In this document: positions 23,268-31,409 of the stretch, one piece after another
Numbering within the stretch: position 1 is the first letter of the stretch
Layout of the letters: each line of letters begins with the position of its first letter
Assembly (NCBI GenBank): GCA_024404315.1
Contig: JAKSQD010000014.1
Coordinates: 1-38,511, forward strand
Origin: Oscillospiraceae bacterium
GTDB lineage: Bacteria; Bacillota; Clostridia; Oscillospirales; Oscillospiraceae
Reading direction: 5' to 3'
DNA: 38,511 nucleotides
Notes under the pieces: model-generated
What the model was told of the DNA's origin: nothing
The model's input: the letters and a program-made list of their open reading frames with translations, nothing else
Databases searched by the model: none
Translations under genes and position numbers: made by a program

Positions 23268-25478
23268 ATGATCTGTACATTTCGGAGAATCATCTATCCC
23301 CGTGATGCCGGTGCCATTGAGCCTACCAGCTATGTGGTCGCCGTGTATACCCCCTGTGAGCAGCTGCTTGACAGTCAGAACAACGTGATCGAGACCATCA
23401 CTGCCGTCGGATATGGTCTGCCTGTATCCTCCAAGCTCAAATATGACCTTCAGGGGCATTGGGCGAAGAGTAAATATGGATTCCAGTATCAGGTGGAGCA
23501 TTATTCCGAGGTCATCACCCCCAGCAAGGCAGGCATCATTGCCTATCTGTCCTCCGGTCAGATCAAGGGCGTGGGAAAGCAGATGGCAGCCAGAATCTAC
23601 AATCAGTTTGGCGAGCACACAATGGAAATCCTTGACCATGAACCTCAGCGACTTTTGGAGGTCAAGGGCATCAGTGCGAAGAAGCTGCAAAGGATATGTG
23701 ATTCCTACGAATCCGCCAGAGCCGCCCGCTATGTCATCGCTTATCTGTCCCCCTACGGTATCTCACCGAAAAAAGCCCTCAAGCTGTATCACAAGTACCG
23801 TTCCAGAACCATGGAGACCATTCAGCAGCATCCCTATGTGCTGCAGGAGGTTGCCGGTATCGGGTTTCGCACCGCTGACCAGATCGCTATGGCAGCCGGT
23901 TTCAGCCCTATCTCGCCGGAGCGGGTGGATGCTGCCCTGATTCACACGCTGAAAAAGGCGGAGGAGGAAGGGCATCTGTGCATGGAGAAGCATCACTTCA
24001 TCCATGAGACGCTGAAGCTGCTGAATACACCCCAGCTGACAGAGGACATGGCTGTGTGCCGTGCTTCGGTACTGCTCAGAGACCACAAGCTCTCCACCTA
24101 CCACGATAAGGTATATCTGGCTGACACCGCCAGAGCGGAACAGCAGCTTGCCGCCCGACTCATCAACCTCGGCTATTCCCCTGCACCTGATTTTACAAAG
24201 GATCTCTGCAAGACCATTGACGCTGAGGAGCGAAAACAGGGCTACAAGCTGGATGACCAGCAGCATTTTGCCGTTATGGTCGCCCTTGCTTGCTCCGTCA
24301 CCGTCATCACAGGCGGCCCCGGCACCGGCAAGACCTCTACCCAGCGAGTTCTTCTCAATGTGTTTCGCAGTATGTACCCCAAAGGCAAAATCCTCTGCTG
24401 TGCCCCCACCGGTCGTGCCGCAAGACGGATGGAGCAGTCCACGGGCTATCCCGCCAGCACCATCCATTCCGCCCTCCATATCCAAGCGGAGACCGATCTG
24501 TTTTCATTGGAGCCGGAGGAGCTGGATGCCGACCTTGTGCTTGTGGATGAGGTATCCATGCTGGATATTCACCTTGCCAACTATCTGGTGCGGTGTATTC
24601 CCAAGGGCTGCCGACTTGTCATGGTGGGCGATGCGGATCAGCTGCCCTCCGTCGGCCCCGGTGCGGTTCTTCGTGAACTGGTACAGATGGGCGATGAAGG
24701 AACCGCTGTGGTTGCTCTGGACAAGGTGCATCGTCAGGCGGCAGGAAGCAGAATCGCCGTCAATGCCCGCCGTATCCGAAACGGGCTTCTCGGTCTGGAA
24801 TACGGCCCCGATTTTATGCTCGTTGAGATGCCGGGACAGGTGGAATCTGCGGAGGCCATCGAAAAGCTGTATCTTCGTGAGATTTCGGAGTGCGGCGTGG
24901 ATAACGTGGCTTTACTGACCCCATACCGCAAGAACACGGAGACCGGTGCTAACGCCCTCAATAAGCGGATTCAGGCACAGGTCAACCCTCCCGACCCCTC
25001 CAAACCGGAAATAGTCATCGGGGAACGCTGCTTCCGTCAGGGTGATAAGGTCATGCAGATCAGAAACCATGAGGACATCAGCAACGGTGACATCGGTTAC
25101 ATCACAGAAATCGTCCGCACAGAGGATGAAACGACCGTTTTCGTCGATTTTGGCGATGGTCGTAGGGTAGAATATGATGTAAGTGAGCTGTCCATGCTGG
25201 ACCTGGGCTATGCGACTACGGTTCATAAATCGCAGGGCAGCGAGTACAAAACAGTCATCATCAGCATCCAGACCGGTCACAGCTTCATGCTGGTTCGACC
25301 GCTCATCTACACCGCCATCACCCGTGCCAAAACCAAGGTGATACTGGTGGGACAGCGAAAGGCACTCTGCACCGCTATCCGACGGGAGGAAACACAGCAG
25401 CGTCAATCCATGCTGGCCCAGCGGATGAAAGAGCATAAGCAGCAGATGTTCCAGAACGACGAGAGAAAGAAGGCGTAA
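23268..25478 (+). CDS. RecD2-like superfamily 1 DNA helicase
   Basis: A 736-residue 5'-3' helicase. The N-terminal region carries helix-hairpin-helix segments (GQIKGVGKQMAARI, LLEVKGISAKKL, LQEVAGIGFRTADQI). The motor has Walker A GGPGTGKT (349-356), the CAPTGRAARRM motif, Walker B LVLVDEVSMLD, VGDADQLPSVGPG, and the C-terminal TVHKSQGSEYKTV and TAITRAKTKV motifs, in the usual RecD2/TraA order. I start at ATG 23268 with AAAAGGAAG upstream; a GTG at 23259 is too close to that site. It probably unwinds DNA for element recombination or replication. It is followed by a small unknown gene after 1 base. Confidence 0.92.
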   Translation: MICTFRRIIYPRDAGAIEPTSYVVAVYTPCEQLLDSQNNVIETITAVGYGLPVSSKLKYDLQGHWAKSKYGFQYQVEHYSEVITPSKAGIIAYLSSGQIKGVGKQMAARIYNQFGEHTMEILDHEPQRLLEVKGISAKKLQRICDSYESARAARYVIAYLSPYGISPKKALKLYHKYRSRTMETIQQHPYVLQEVAGIGFRTADQIAMAAGFSPISPERVDAALIHTLKKAEEEGHLCMEKHHFIHETLKLLNTPQLTEDMAVCRASVLLRDHKLSTYHDKVYLADTARAEQQLAARLINLGYSPAPDFTKDLCKTIDAEERKQGYKLDDQQHFAVMVALACSVTVITGGPGTGKTSTQRVLLNVFRSMYPKGKILCCAPTGRAARRMEQSTGYPASTIHSALHIQAETDLFSLEPEELDADLVLVDEVSMLDIHLANYLVRCIPKGCRLVMVGDADQLPSVGPGAVLRELVQMGDEGTAVVALDKVHRQAAGSRIAVNARRIRNGLLGLEYGPDFMLVEMPGQVESAEAIEKLYLREISECGVDNVALLTPYRKNTETGANALNKRIQAQVNPPDPSKPEIVIGERCFRQGDKVMQIRNHEDISNGDIGYITEIVRTEDETTVFVDFGDGRRVEYDVSELSMLDLGYATTVHKSQGSEYKTVIISIQTGHSFMLVRPLIYTAITRAKTKVILVGQRKALCTAIRREETQQRQSMLAQRMKEHKQQMFQNDERKKA

Positions 25479-25479
25479 A

Positions 25480-25926
25480 ATGGCAACCATCCTACAGACC
25501 TATCAGGAGAGAAAGGCCCTGTTGGAGCAGGCAGCTCAGCAAGGCACGATTTCCAACAACGATGTATTCGTGTATCAGGAGCTGGTCTACCGCATCTCGG
25601 TTCTTCAGACCTTCCAGATGTTTGGACGAAATGCCCCTGTTTCAACCTCCATGCCGGAGCTGATGCTTCATTACAAGCTGGCAAATATCTTTCTGTATTC
25701 CCTTTGCAATGACCATCGGTTCGGGTTTCCCACGGACGAGAAGGGGATGGCACAGCGTCAGACGGTTCATAACAGCCTTGTGGGTGCCGTGCAAGCCTCG
25801 GAAAAGCAGTTCAGCAGCTTTCGTCCCTCCACACCACAGACCTATCCCAACTGTATCAACAACATTTTCCATGCTGTTCTCCCTGTGTGGTTGCAGTATC
25901 GGGACAGCTATATTTCACTCAGATAA
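25480..25926 (+). CDS. small unknown protein in the recombination operon
   Basis: A 148-residue soluble, largely helical protein beginning MATILQTYQERKALLEQ. I recognise no motif or membrane segment. It starts one base after the helicase stop, with a GAGAGAAAGAAGG ribosome site inside the helicase gene, and ends 22 bases before the candidate annealing protein. Tight packing points to a role in the same DNA-processing pathway, but nothing in the protein shows it. Confidence 0.6.
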   Translation: MATILQTYQERKALLEQAAQQGTISNNDVFVYQELVYRISVLQTFQMFGRNAPVSTSMPELMLHYKLANIFLYSLCNDHRFGFPTDEKGMAQRQTVHNSLVGAVQASEKQFSSFRPSTPQTYPNCINNIFHAVLPVWLQYRDSYISLR

Positions 25927-25948
25927 ATAGAAAAAGGAGCGAATAAAA

Positions 25949-26755
25949 ATGAGTGCAAACTCGAATGACAAGAACGCCATGCTGCAAAAGCTGGCAACCA
26001 TCCATCAGGTTGAGGGCTTTGACCCCACTCCCTTTGCGGTGGAGTATCAGGACCTCAACACCGGCGAGACCCGAAAGAGGCTCCCCGTGATGATCCAGAT
26101 GGCATGGTTCCGCCTCAAGTATCCCGAAGGAAAGATTTCCGTGCAGGTGTCTCCCATCCAGAATGGCTTTGTGGCAACGGCAAAGGTCTATCCTCACTAC
26201 AACGACGCTCAGGAGCATTATCTGGCAGAGGCATCTGCATCCAGATTTTATGATGCTGCCAAGCCTCAGACCTCCCCCCGTGAATGGGCACAGACGGCAG
26301 CTGTGGGCATCGCACTGAGAAACGCAGGCTTCGGCTTGCAGTTTCACGCTGCCGGTGAGTCCTTCGACATGAACGGTATGAGCATGGGAATGGCTGGTGT
26401 GGAGGCTCCGCCTATGGCACCGATGGAAGCGGTTCCTCTGCCCTTTGTGGACGACTCCGCTGCTATGCCGGTAGCTCCTATGCCCGCCATGCCTCCTGCG
26501 GCTCCCGCACCTGCTGCACCTGCCGTGCCGATGGCTCCTGTCATGCCCGTTGAGGAAACGCCGGAGCAGAAGTTGCAAAAGGCTATGCAGATGCCCTGTC
26601 CCATCGGCAAGTACAGGGGCAAGACGCTGGGTGACCTCATCACCCTCGACCCCAACGCTCTGAACTGGATCGTTCGGAAGTGCTCCGACAAGCCCGATAT
26701 TCAGGCGGCGGCAAAGCTCATCTGCGATTACGCCGTGGAGCAAGCCTCCGCATAA
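25949..26755 (+). CDS. candidate single-strand annealing protein with ExoX-like C-terminal segment
   Basis: A 268-residue protein in three parts. Residues about 1-135 hold an AWFRLKYPEG...ISVQV strand region and end in QTAAVGIALRNAGFGLQF, which resembles the ETxAIGRALxxxGxG signature of ERF/Rad52-like annealing proteins and their relatives. Residues about 140-205 are a Met/Pro/Ala-rich linker. The C-terminus, CPIGKYRGKTLGDLITLDPNALNWIV, matches the short GKYKGK...YLxW domain seen at the end of ExoX-like exonucleases (DUF3820-like). With the YqaJ nuclease, helicase and SSB, annealing of single strands is the natural role; this is inferred from motif resemblance and context. Start ATG 25949, AAAAGGAG upstream. 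Confidence 0.6.
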   Translation: MSANSNDKNAMLQKLATIHQVEGFDPTPFAVEYQDLNTGETRKRLPVMIQMAWFRLKYPEGKISVQVSPIQNGFVATAKVYPHYNDAQEHYLAEASASRFYDAAKPQTSPREWAQTAAVGIALRNAGFGLQFHAAGESFDMNGMSMGMAGVEAPPMAPMEAVPLPFVDDSAAMPVAPMPAMPPAAPAPAAPAVPMAPVMPVEETPEQKLQKAMQMPCPIGKYRGKTLGDLITLDPNALNWIVRKCSDKPDIQAAAKLICDYAVEQASA

Positions 26756-26812
26756 TACTCAAAGAGGGGTGGCAGTACCGTCAAAGATGCTGTCACCCCG
26801 GAAAGGAATCCT

Positions 26813-27871
26813 ATGGAACTCGTTCACATGACCGACATCATTCCGCTGATCGGCATCCCGTATCCGCCCAGCGGTCGGTCCAGCTATAATATCCCATGCC
26901 CTTGCTGTGACGATAAGCCCAACAAAAAGCATCTGAACATCAACCTCCAAAGGGATGTGTTTCGGTGTCCCAGATGTGGGTTTTCCGGCGGTGTTTTCGC
27001 ACTTTACGGACACTATATGGGTATCACGCAGGATAAAGTCAGAGAGGCCCTGATGGAACGGCTGAATCTGTCCGATGCTCAGCCCCGAATCGCTCCAACC
27101 GTGAAGCCGGAGGTGCCGGAAGCGTCCGAATGTCCCCTGATTGATATTGAGGAGCGTCACCGCACCTACACCGCCCTTCTGAACAGGCTGACGCTGGCAT
27201 CCGACCATCTGGAAAACCTGAAGCAGAGAGGTCTGACCGAGGAGCAGGTGGCAGCACTGGGCTACCGAACCACTCCGGTTATGGGAACCAACGCCCTCGC
27301 CAAACAGGTCTCTGAGGAGGGCTGCTATCTCAGCGGCGTTCCGGGATTTTATATGACCGAACAGGGAACGTGGACATTCATCCACGAGCAGCGTGGCATC
27401 CTCATTCCTGTCCGAGACCCCGAAGGCAGGATTCAGGGGATGCAGATTCGCCGTGACAACGTGACCCGCCGTAAGTTCCGCTGGGTGTCCAGTGTGGACA
27501 AGAAGGACGGCTGCAAGGCGGAAGGCTGGGTGCATCTGGCTGGAGTGCCTGCGGAGACTGTCCTGCTGACCGAGGGGCCGATGAAGGCGGACATCATTCA
27601 CGCTCTGACCGGCGATACAGTGATAGCTGTCCCCGGTGTCAACACGCTGTCTCACCTTGAGGAGCTGCTGGAGCACCTGAGAGAGCGGGGCGTGGAGAAG
27701 ATCATGACCGCTTTTGATATGGATTTCCTCATCAACCCCAATGTGCAGAACGGCTACCAGAGTCTCACCAGACTTCTGGACGATGCCGGATTCCGGTTTG
27801 GGACGTTTACATGGGACCCGCAGTATAAGGGGCTGGATGATTTTGTGCTGGCACAGAGAAATTGTGGGTAG
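26813..27871 (+). CDS. CHC2-type zinc-finger / Toprim primase-like protein
   Basis: A 352-residue protein. A zinc ribbon is formed by CPCC (C29, C32) and CPRC (C52, C55), as in bacterial DnaG primase N-termini. A Toprim-like domain follows, with TEGPMKAD holding the glutamate and AFDMD the D-x-D pair. The middle section (IPVRDPEGRIQGMQIRRD) fits the DUF3854-type primases of plasmids. It lacks a fused helicase domain. It should make primers for replication of the element, or for the complementary strand after transfer. Start ATG 26813 with AAAGGAA upstream; last gene of the recombination operon. Confidence 0.82.
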   Translation: MELVHMTDIIPLIGIPYPPSGRSSYNIPCPCCDDKPNKKHLNINLQRDVFRCPRCGFSGGVFALYGHYMGITQDKVREALMERLNLSDAQPRIAPTVKPEVPEASECPLIDIEERHRTYTALLNRLTLASDHLENLKQRGLTEEQVAALGYRTTPVMGTNALAKQVSEEGCYLSGVPGFYMTEQGTWTFIHEQRGILIPVRDPEGRIQGMQIRRDNVTRRKFRWVSSVDKKDGCKAEGWVHLAGVPAETVLLTEGPMKADIIHALTGDTVIAVPGVNTLSHLEELLEHLRERGVEKIMTAFDMDFLINPNVQNGYQSLTRLLDDAGFRFGTFTWDPQYKGLDDFVLAQRNCG

Positions 27872-27967
27872 AATTGATGTTCGTCCAGCAATGGACATAT
27901 TTTTCTCATCGTTTGCAGTTTTTTAACATCTATCTGCAAATTTCGACCAATTCCGACAAAGGGTATC

Positions 27968-27976
27968 TGCTATGAT
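27968..27976 (+). promoter_or_regulatory. extended -10 of the parM operon promoter
   Basis: TGCTATGAT is an extended -10 box, preceded by CTGC as in the 20784 promoter. No good -35 lies at 17 bases; TTCCGACA is closer (about 13-14 bases). Transcription would begin near 27983, leaving a leader of roughly 265 bases with hairpins before parM. Confidence 0.5.
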
Positions 27977-28118
27977 AGAGGTGCATCGCAGGTACGGCGA
28001 TACAGCCTCCGATCATTTTGTTCAGCCGGTTTTGCGTTCGTCCGGCTAAACGAGCCACATTCACGGATAAACCTCCCCATTTGTCGTCTGTGATATGTGG
28101 AGCTGTACACTTTGCACT

Positions 28119-28155
28119 CCCTGATAGGATATTGCTTCCTGTCAGGGATTTTTTT
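28119..28155 (+). terminator. leader hairpin with T7 ahead of parM
   Basis: CCCTGATAGGA (28119-28129) pairs with TCCTGTCAGGG (28137-28147), one mismatch, 7-base loop, followed by A and T7. It is a textbook terminator shape placed between the putative promoter and parM. A smaller stem AGCCGG/CCGGCT lies at 28024-28047. Confidence 0.7.
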
Positions 28156-28250
28156 ATTCCGAGAGAGTTAAAATATTTTTTCGCTTTCGGAGTTGCAGAA
28201 TCTCGTTTCCATCGTGTAATAACAATACCAAGTCAAAGGAGGACTTTACT

Positions 28251-29168
28251 ATGCTTATTGCAATCGACCACGGCAACTACGCCATTAAAACGCCCCATAC
28301 CAGCTTTGTCGCCGGACTGGCTGAGTACACCAGCAAGCCGCCTATGGCAGATGAGGTCATTGAGTACAAGGGAAAATTCTGGACCCTCACCAACTCCCGT
28401 CTGCCCTATATGCGTGATAAGACCGGAGACGAGCATTATTTCATCCTGACCCTGTTTGCCATCGCCAAGGAGCTGACTCTGCTGAAGGGGGCTGATTCCT
28501 TTATGAATGTGGAGCTGGCTGTGGGACTGCCCCCTGAGCATTTCAGCCTGCTGAAGAAGAAGTTTGCCGACTACTTCTTGAGGAGAGAGATCATCATGTT
28601 TGAGTACAACGGACGGAATTTTTCGATCCTGATCCAGAATGTGCTGGTCTACCCGCAGGCATACTCTGCGGCAGTCACCCGTGCGAAACAGATGCTCAAG
28701 ACCTCCCGCACCTTCATCGTGGACATCGGCGGCTACACCACTGACGTTCTGCTCCTGCTGAATGGCAGCCCCGATCTCAGCTATTGCCGAAGCCTTGAAA
28801 CCGGCGTGATTACCATGAATAACGAGATCATCCGCAAGGTTGGCTCCCTCCATAACATCATGCTCACCGATGAACATATTTCCGATGTTCTTCAGGGCAA
28901 GAGCACGATTTTCTCTGAGGAGGTCAAGGCAACCATCCGTGAGAATGCCCGTCAGCACGCAAAGTACATTCTGGACAAGCTCCGTGAGCTTCACGTTGAC
29001 CTCCGCTCCGATCCCGCTGTGTTCATCGGCGGCGGCAGCATCCTCTTTCGGGAGTACATCGAAAGCTCTGAGCTGGTAGCATCGGCTGCTTTTATCGAGG
29101 ACCCCAAGGCCAATGCTCAGGGGTATCTCCTTTTGGGAGAGCAGCAGTTAAGGAGTAAGAAAAGTTGA
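28251..29168 (+). CDS. parM: ParM-like actin-type partition ATPase
   Basis: A 305-residue actin-fold protein. Phosphate-1 motif IAIDHGNYAIKT lies at the N-terminus, phosphate-2 is IVDIGGYTTDV near residue 158, and the adenosine motif is FIGGGSILF near residue 260. In type II plasmid partition such proteins polymerise into filaments that push plasmid copies apart, bound through a ParR adaptor at a centromere. Start ATG 28251 with AAAGGAGG upstream. The next gene overlaps by 4 bases and fits ParR. The centromere is likely to lie in the leader (27872-28250) or the gap after parR. Alp/StbA relatives are the alternative names. Confidence 0.85.
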   Translation: MLIAIDHGNYAIKTPHTSFVAGLAEYTSKPPMADEVIEYKGKFWTLTNSRLPYMRDKTGDEHYFILTLFAIAKELTLLKGADSFMNVELAVGLPPEHFSLLKKKFADYFLRREIIMFEYNGRNFSILIQNVLVYPQAYSAAVTRAKQMLKTSRTFIVDIGGYTTDVLLLLNGSPDLSYCRSLETGVITMNNEIIRKVGSLHNIMLTDEHISDVLQGKSTIFSEEVKATIRENARQHAKYILDKLRELHVDLRSDPAVFIGGGSILFREYIESSELVASAAFIEDPKANAQGYLLLGEQQLRSKKS

Positions 29169-29533
29169 AGAAAGGCGGAGTTTATCGGTACAGTCTTCAA
29201 TTTGATGACAAGACCCTTGTGAATCGTCAGGTTGGAGAGTTTTTAGAGCGTATGGGAAACAGGAAGAGCAAGGTGATCGTCGCAGCGGTGCTTGACTTTA
29301 TGCGTGCTCATCCTGAGTTCCTTTCCATCAAGACAAAGGTTGACATTCATCTGACCGCACTCGCTCCCGACACTGACCTGCGGACACTGGTCGAAGACCT
29401 GATTAGCGAAAAGCTGGCTAATGTCAGCTTTCAGGTTTCGGCTCCGGCACAGGCACAGGTACAGACAGGGGAAATGCCTGATGATGAAGATGTTTCTTCC
29501 ATGCTGGATAATTTGGGAATATTTGGTTTATAG
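29165..29533 (+). CDS. ParR-like adaptor protein
   Basis: A 122-residue protein directly downstream of the ParM-like gene, overlapping it by 4 bases. The start is TTG 29165 with AAGGAG 9 bases upstream; there is no better start. The first 60 residues are basic and could form a ribbon-helix-helix DNA-binding fold (YRYSLQFDD strand, then VGEFLERMG and KVIVAAVLDFM helices). The C-terminus is acidic (MPDDEDVSSMLDNLGIFGL), fitting a short tail that binds the filament end. Function is assigned mainly from position and architecture. Confidence 0.65.
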   Translation: MKKGGVYRYSLQFDDKTLVNRQVGEFLERMGNRKSKVIVAAVLDFMRAHPEFLSIKTKVDIHLTALAPDTDLRTLVEDLISEKLANVSFQVSAPAQAQVQTGEMPDDEDVSSMLDNLGIFGL

Positions 29534-29830
29534 TATTTCAAACAATTATAATTGGTTATTTTTGGCATCTGTGGGCAGAAATGTTCACAGATGTTCGCTT
29601 TCTGTGTAAGAACATCACAAATAATTCTATGTTGTGTTAAAAAAGTGTGAACTTTGCTTTGTCCACCATTTTTCGATTATTTTTTCTCTCACTTTTGAGT
29701 AAGATATGACCTCGAAACAGTGCGGAAAGGCTCAATTATTCAGAAATAATGCACCAGAAAGAGCGTACCACTAATCCATATATATTGAGCAATCTTTCTG
29801 CACGGGTGGTACAGGAAGAGGCATAAAGCA
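29534..29830 (+). other. non-coding gap between parR and the Tn916-like cassette
   Basis: AT-rich with no gene seen. Near the end, GTACCAC (from about 29764) and GTGGTAC (about 29807) form an inverted repeat around an A/T-rich loop, shortly before the sigma-like gene, and GAGGCATAAAGCA gives a weak ribosome site. It may hold the promoter or operator of the cassette. Confidence 0.35.
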
Positions 29831-30226
29831 ATGATGTATTCCCGAGATAATGAGCTGCGATGGAGATTCACAGCATATATCGAAAAAGTAATCATTCACG
29901 CAAGGATTGATTACTTACGGGCAAAAGCAAAAGGAAAGGAGCTTCTCTACTTAGAGGAATTGGCTGAGGAACCGGTGATTGATTTCGAGACTCAGTATGA
30001 TGCAATGATGACCCAGAAATACAAAGAGTTCCAGTTTGAAGAAGAACGTTTCTCTCGTGCCTTCTCTGAACTGTCCCTGATACGAAGGAGGATTCTGGAG
30101 CTTCTCTTTATCGACAGACTGGAACCACATGAGATCGCAGAGATGCTGCATTGCAGCAGGCAGTATGTCTACGACCAGAAATACAAGGCTCTGAGGCAGC
30201 TCAGAGAAGCCTTAAACGTGTGTTGA
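29831..30226 (+). CDS. sigma-70-like regulator of a Tn916-type cassette
   Basis: A 131-residue protein whose C-terminal 70 residues form a sigma region 4-like helix-turn-helix: LSLIRRRILELLFIDRLEPHEIAEMLHCSRQYVYDQKYKALRQL. In Tn916/Tn1549-type conjugative transposons a sigma-like ORF of this size sits just before a small HTH ORF, xis and int; the same order is seen here. It should activate transcription of excision or transfer genes. No strong ribosome site; ATG 29831 or 29834 are equivalent. The cassette may be a relic because its integrase is truncated. Confidence 0.8.
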   Translation: MMYSRDNELRWRFTAYIEKVIIHARIDYLRAKAKGKELLYLEELAEEPVIDFETQYDAMMTQKYKEFQFEEERFSRAFSELSLIRRRILELLFIDRLEPHEIAEMLHCSRQYVYDQKYKALRQLREALNVC

Positions 30227-30235
30227 GGTGTCGGT

Positions 30236-30418
30236 ATGGAGTTTGATCTGCTGTTGTTTGACGCTGTTACAGGGCACACAGGGGCGGTCTTAGGACTCAT
30301 TTTTCTGTATCTCCCCCTGATTGAGAAATGGAGCGTGATAGACGATGAGTTCGATGAAGACTGTTACCAGTTTATCATGCTGAATGTTGTTCGGCAGATT
30401 CCGGCATTTCGTTTTTGA
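30236..30418 (+). CDS. small Tn916 orf8-like protein
   Basis: A 60-residue protein, MEFDLLLFDAVTGHTGAV... ending QIPAFRF. The start (EF-LLLFDA.-G), acidic middle and ending (xIPxF) resemble the helix-turn-helix_16 proteins that follow the sigma-like ORF in Tn916-family elements, but it is on the short side, so it may be a reduced version. It begins 10 bases after the sigma-like gene with GAGGTG as ribosome site. Confidence 0.55.
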   Translation: MEFDLLLFDAVTGHTGAVLGLIFLYLPLIEKWSVIDDEFDEDCYQFIMLNVVRQIPAFRF

Positions 30419-30798
30419 CACAAAACGACAGGGGATAATGTCAGTTTTCAATCAAAGAAAAAATTTTTAAAAAATTTTTTTAAGGCGACTAGATGGAGCC
30501 TTTTTCTTTCGCTTATATATAGTGAAGGCATCCATTCTGGGCACCTTGAAAACTGGATATGTCATTCTTCCGAGACAATCTCTGCTGAGGAGCGGCTGTC
30601 CGTCTGACCGGCCATCAGACGGCAGCATCAATATGCGGCTGGCACCCGCATTTCGCCATGAGGCAGCAGGGGATAATGATACTTCTGTAATTCGCAGCCC
30701 GGTCATGATGAAGACGGGGAGATGTCCTACCGGACATTTATGGAGCTACCAGCCATAGCCATCGGAGGAATCATGTATACACTACATAAAGGAGAATT
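30419..30798 (+). other. non-coding gap before xis
   Basis: No gene seen. It contains an A/T palindromic stretch around 30460-30480, a weak AAGGC/GCCTT hairpin (30482-30502) before TTTTCTTT, and a strong hairpin at 30595-30626 whose core is CCGTCTGA paired with TCAGACGG, extended by GCTG/CAGC. AAAGGAG at 30788-30794 serves xis. Confidence 0.45.
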
Positions 30799-31002
30799 AT
30801 GATGAGATTATGCTCGTCCTATGAGGAGCTTCCCGATATTTTGACTGCAAAAGATTTGCAATTCTATCTCCGCATTTCTCGCAGTGCTGCATACGAGTTG
30901 CTGAACTCTCAGGGATTTCCCACTTTTTTCATTGGCAAGTCAAAGCGAGTCAGAAAGGATTCACTGGTTAAGTGGATCAAGTCAAAAGAAAAAAGTGTGT
31001 GA
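30799..31002 (+). CDS. xis: excisionase-like (Xis) DNA-binding protein
   Basis: A 67-residue protein (66 if the ATG at 30802 is used, better spaced from AAAGGAG). It has the winged-helix excisionase pattern: ILTAKDLQFYLRISRSAAYELLNSQGFPTFFIGKSKRVRKDSLVKWI. Xis bends DNA at attachment sites and directs the integrase towards excision. It lies directly before an integrase start, the standard order in Tn916-type elements; because that integrase is cut short, this copy may no longer act in excision. Confidence 0.78.
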   Translation: MMRLCSSYEELPDILTAKDLQFYLRISRSAAYELLNSQGFPTFFIGKSKRVRKDSLVKWIKSKEKSV

Positions 31003-31082
31003 AACTCAGTTTAAATTTGCTTATCTGAAAATGTTTGTTCATACTAATATCGAATCGGATAATAGACAGAGGAGGTGTTGCA

Positions 31083-31163
31083 ATGGGAAAAAAACGTACA
31101 AACGGCGATGGTTCAATGCGAAAACGCCCGGACGGGAGATGGGAGAGAGTGAGATATAATTAA
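31083..31163 (+). pseudogene. truncated tyrosine integrase (N-terminal fragment)
   Basis: A 26-codon frame starts with MGKKRTNGDGS and continues MRKRPDGRWE before reaching a stop six codons later. This is the typical beginning of Tn916-type tyrosine recombinases (arm-binding domain: MGKKRxNGxGSIRKRxDGRWEGR). The ribosome site GGAGGTG is intact and xis is in its normal place 80 bases upstream, but the rest of the roughly 400-codon gene is missing. The following 250 bases show no integrase sequence, so this is a deletion or recombination junction rather than a simple frameshift. Confidence 0.8.
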
Positions 31164-31326
31164 ACCAACACAGAAAGTATACACAATCCAGAGAATCAAG
31201 CTGACCCCTTGACAATTTGGACAGGAAAGCAAGACGGTATGCCAGAGACCCCAGCTAAGTCTTTGGAGGCAATCATACAGCCTGTTTGACCATGTAACTT
31301 TTCGGGTGTTTTGGTTCTGTTTTTCA

Positions 31327-31368
31327 TTGACCAACTTGTAAAACAAAATCAAGATTAAGTGCTTAATC
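31327..31368 (+). promoter_or_regulatory. possible promoter and operator of the parAB operon
   Basis: A perfect inverted repeat GATTAAG-TG-CTTAATC occupies 31353-31368. TTGACC at 31327-31332 could be a -35 box; a matching -10 would overlap the left arm of the repeat but is poor. The palindrome is a plausible binding site for autoregulation of the operon by its own partition proteins. Confidence 0.35.
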
Positions 31369-31409
31369 ACCATTAGATTTTCTGTCGAAACTGAAAAGGT
31401 GATGTATCC

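Noticed and set aside
30522-30758. 78-codon + strand ORF between the orf8-like gene and xis
   Set aside because: Overlaps a strong hairpin at 30595-30626, lacks a ribosome site and looks like non-coding leader sequence.
30932-31159. 75-codon ORF overlapping the end of xis and the integrase start
   Set aside because: It is a different frame of the same DNA; the frame at 31083 reads the recognisable integrase N-terminus.
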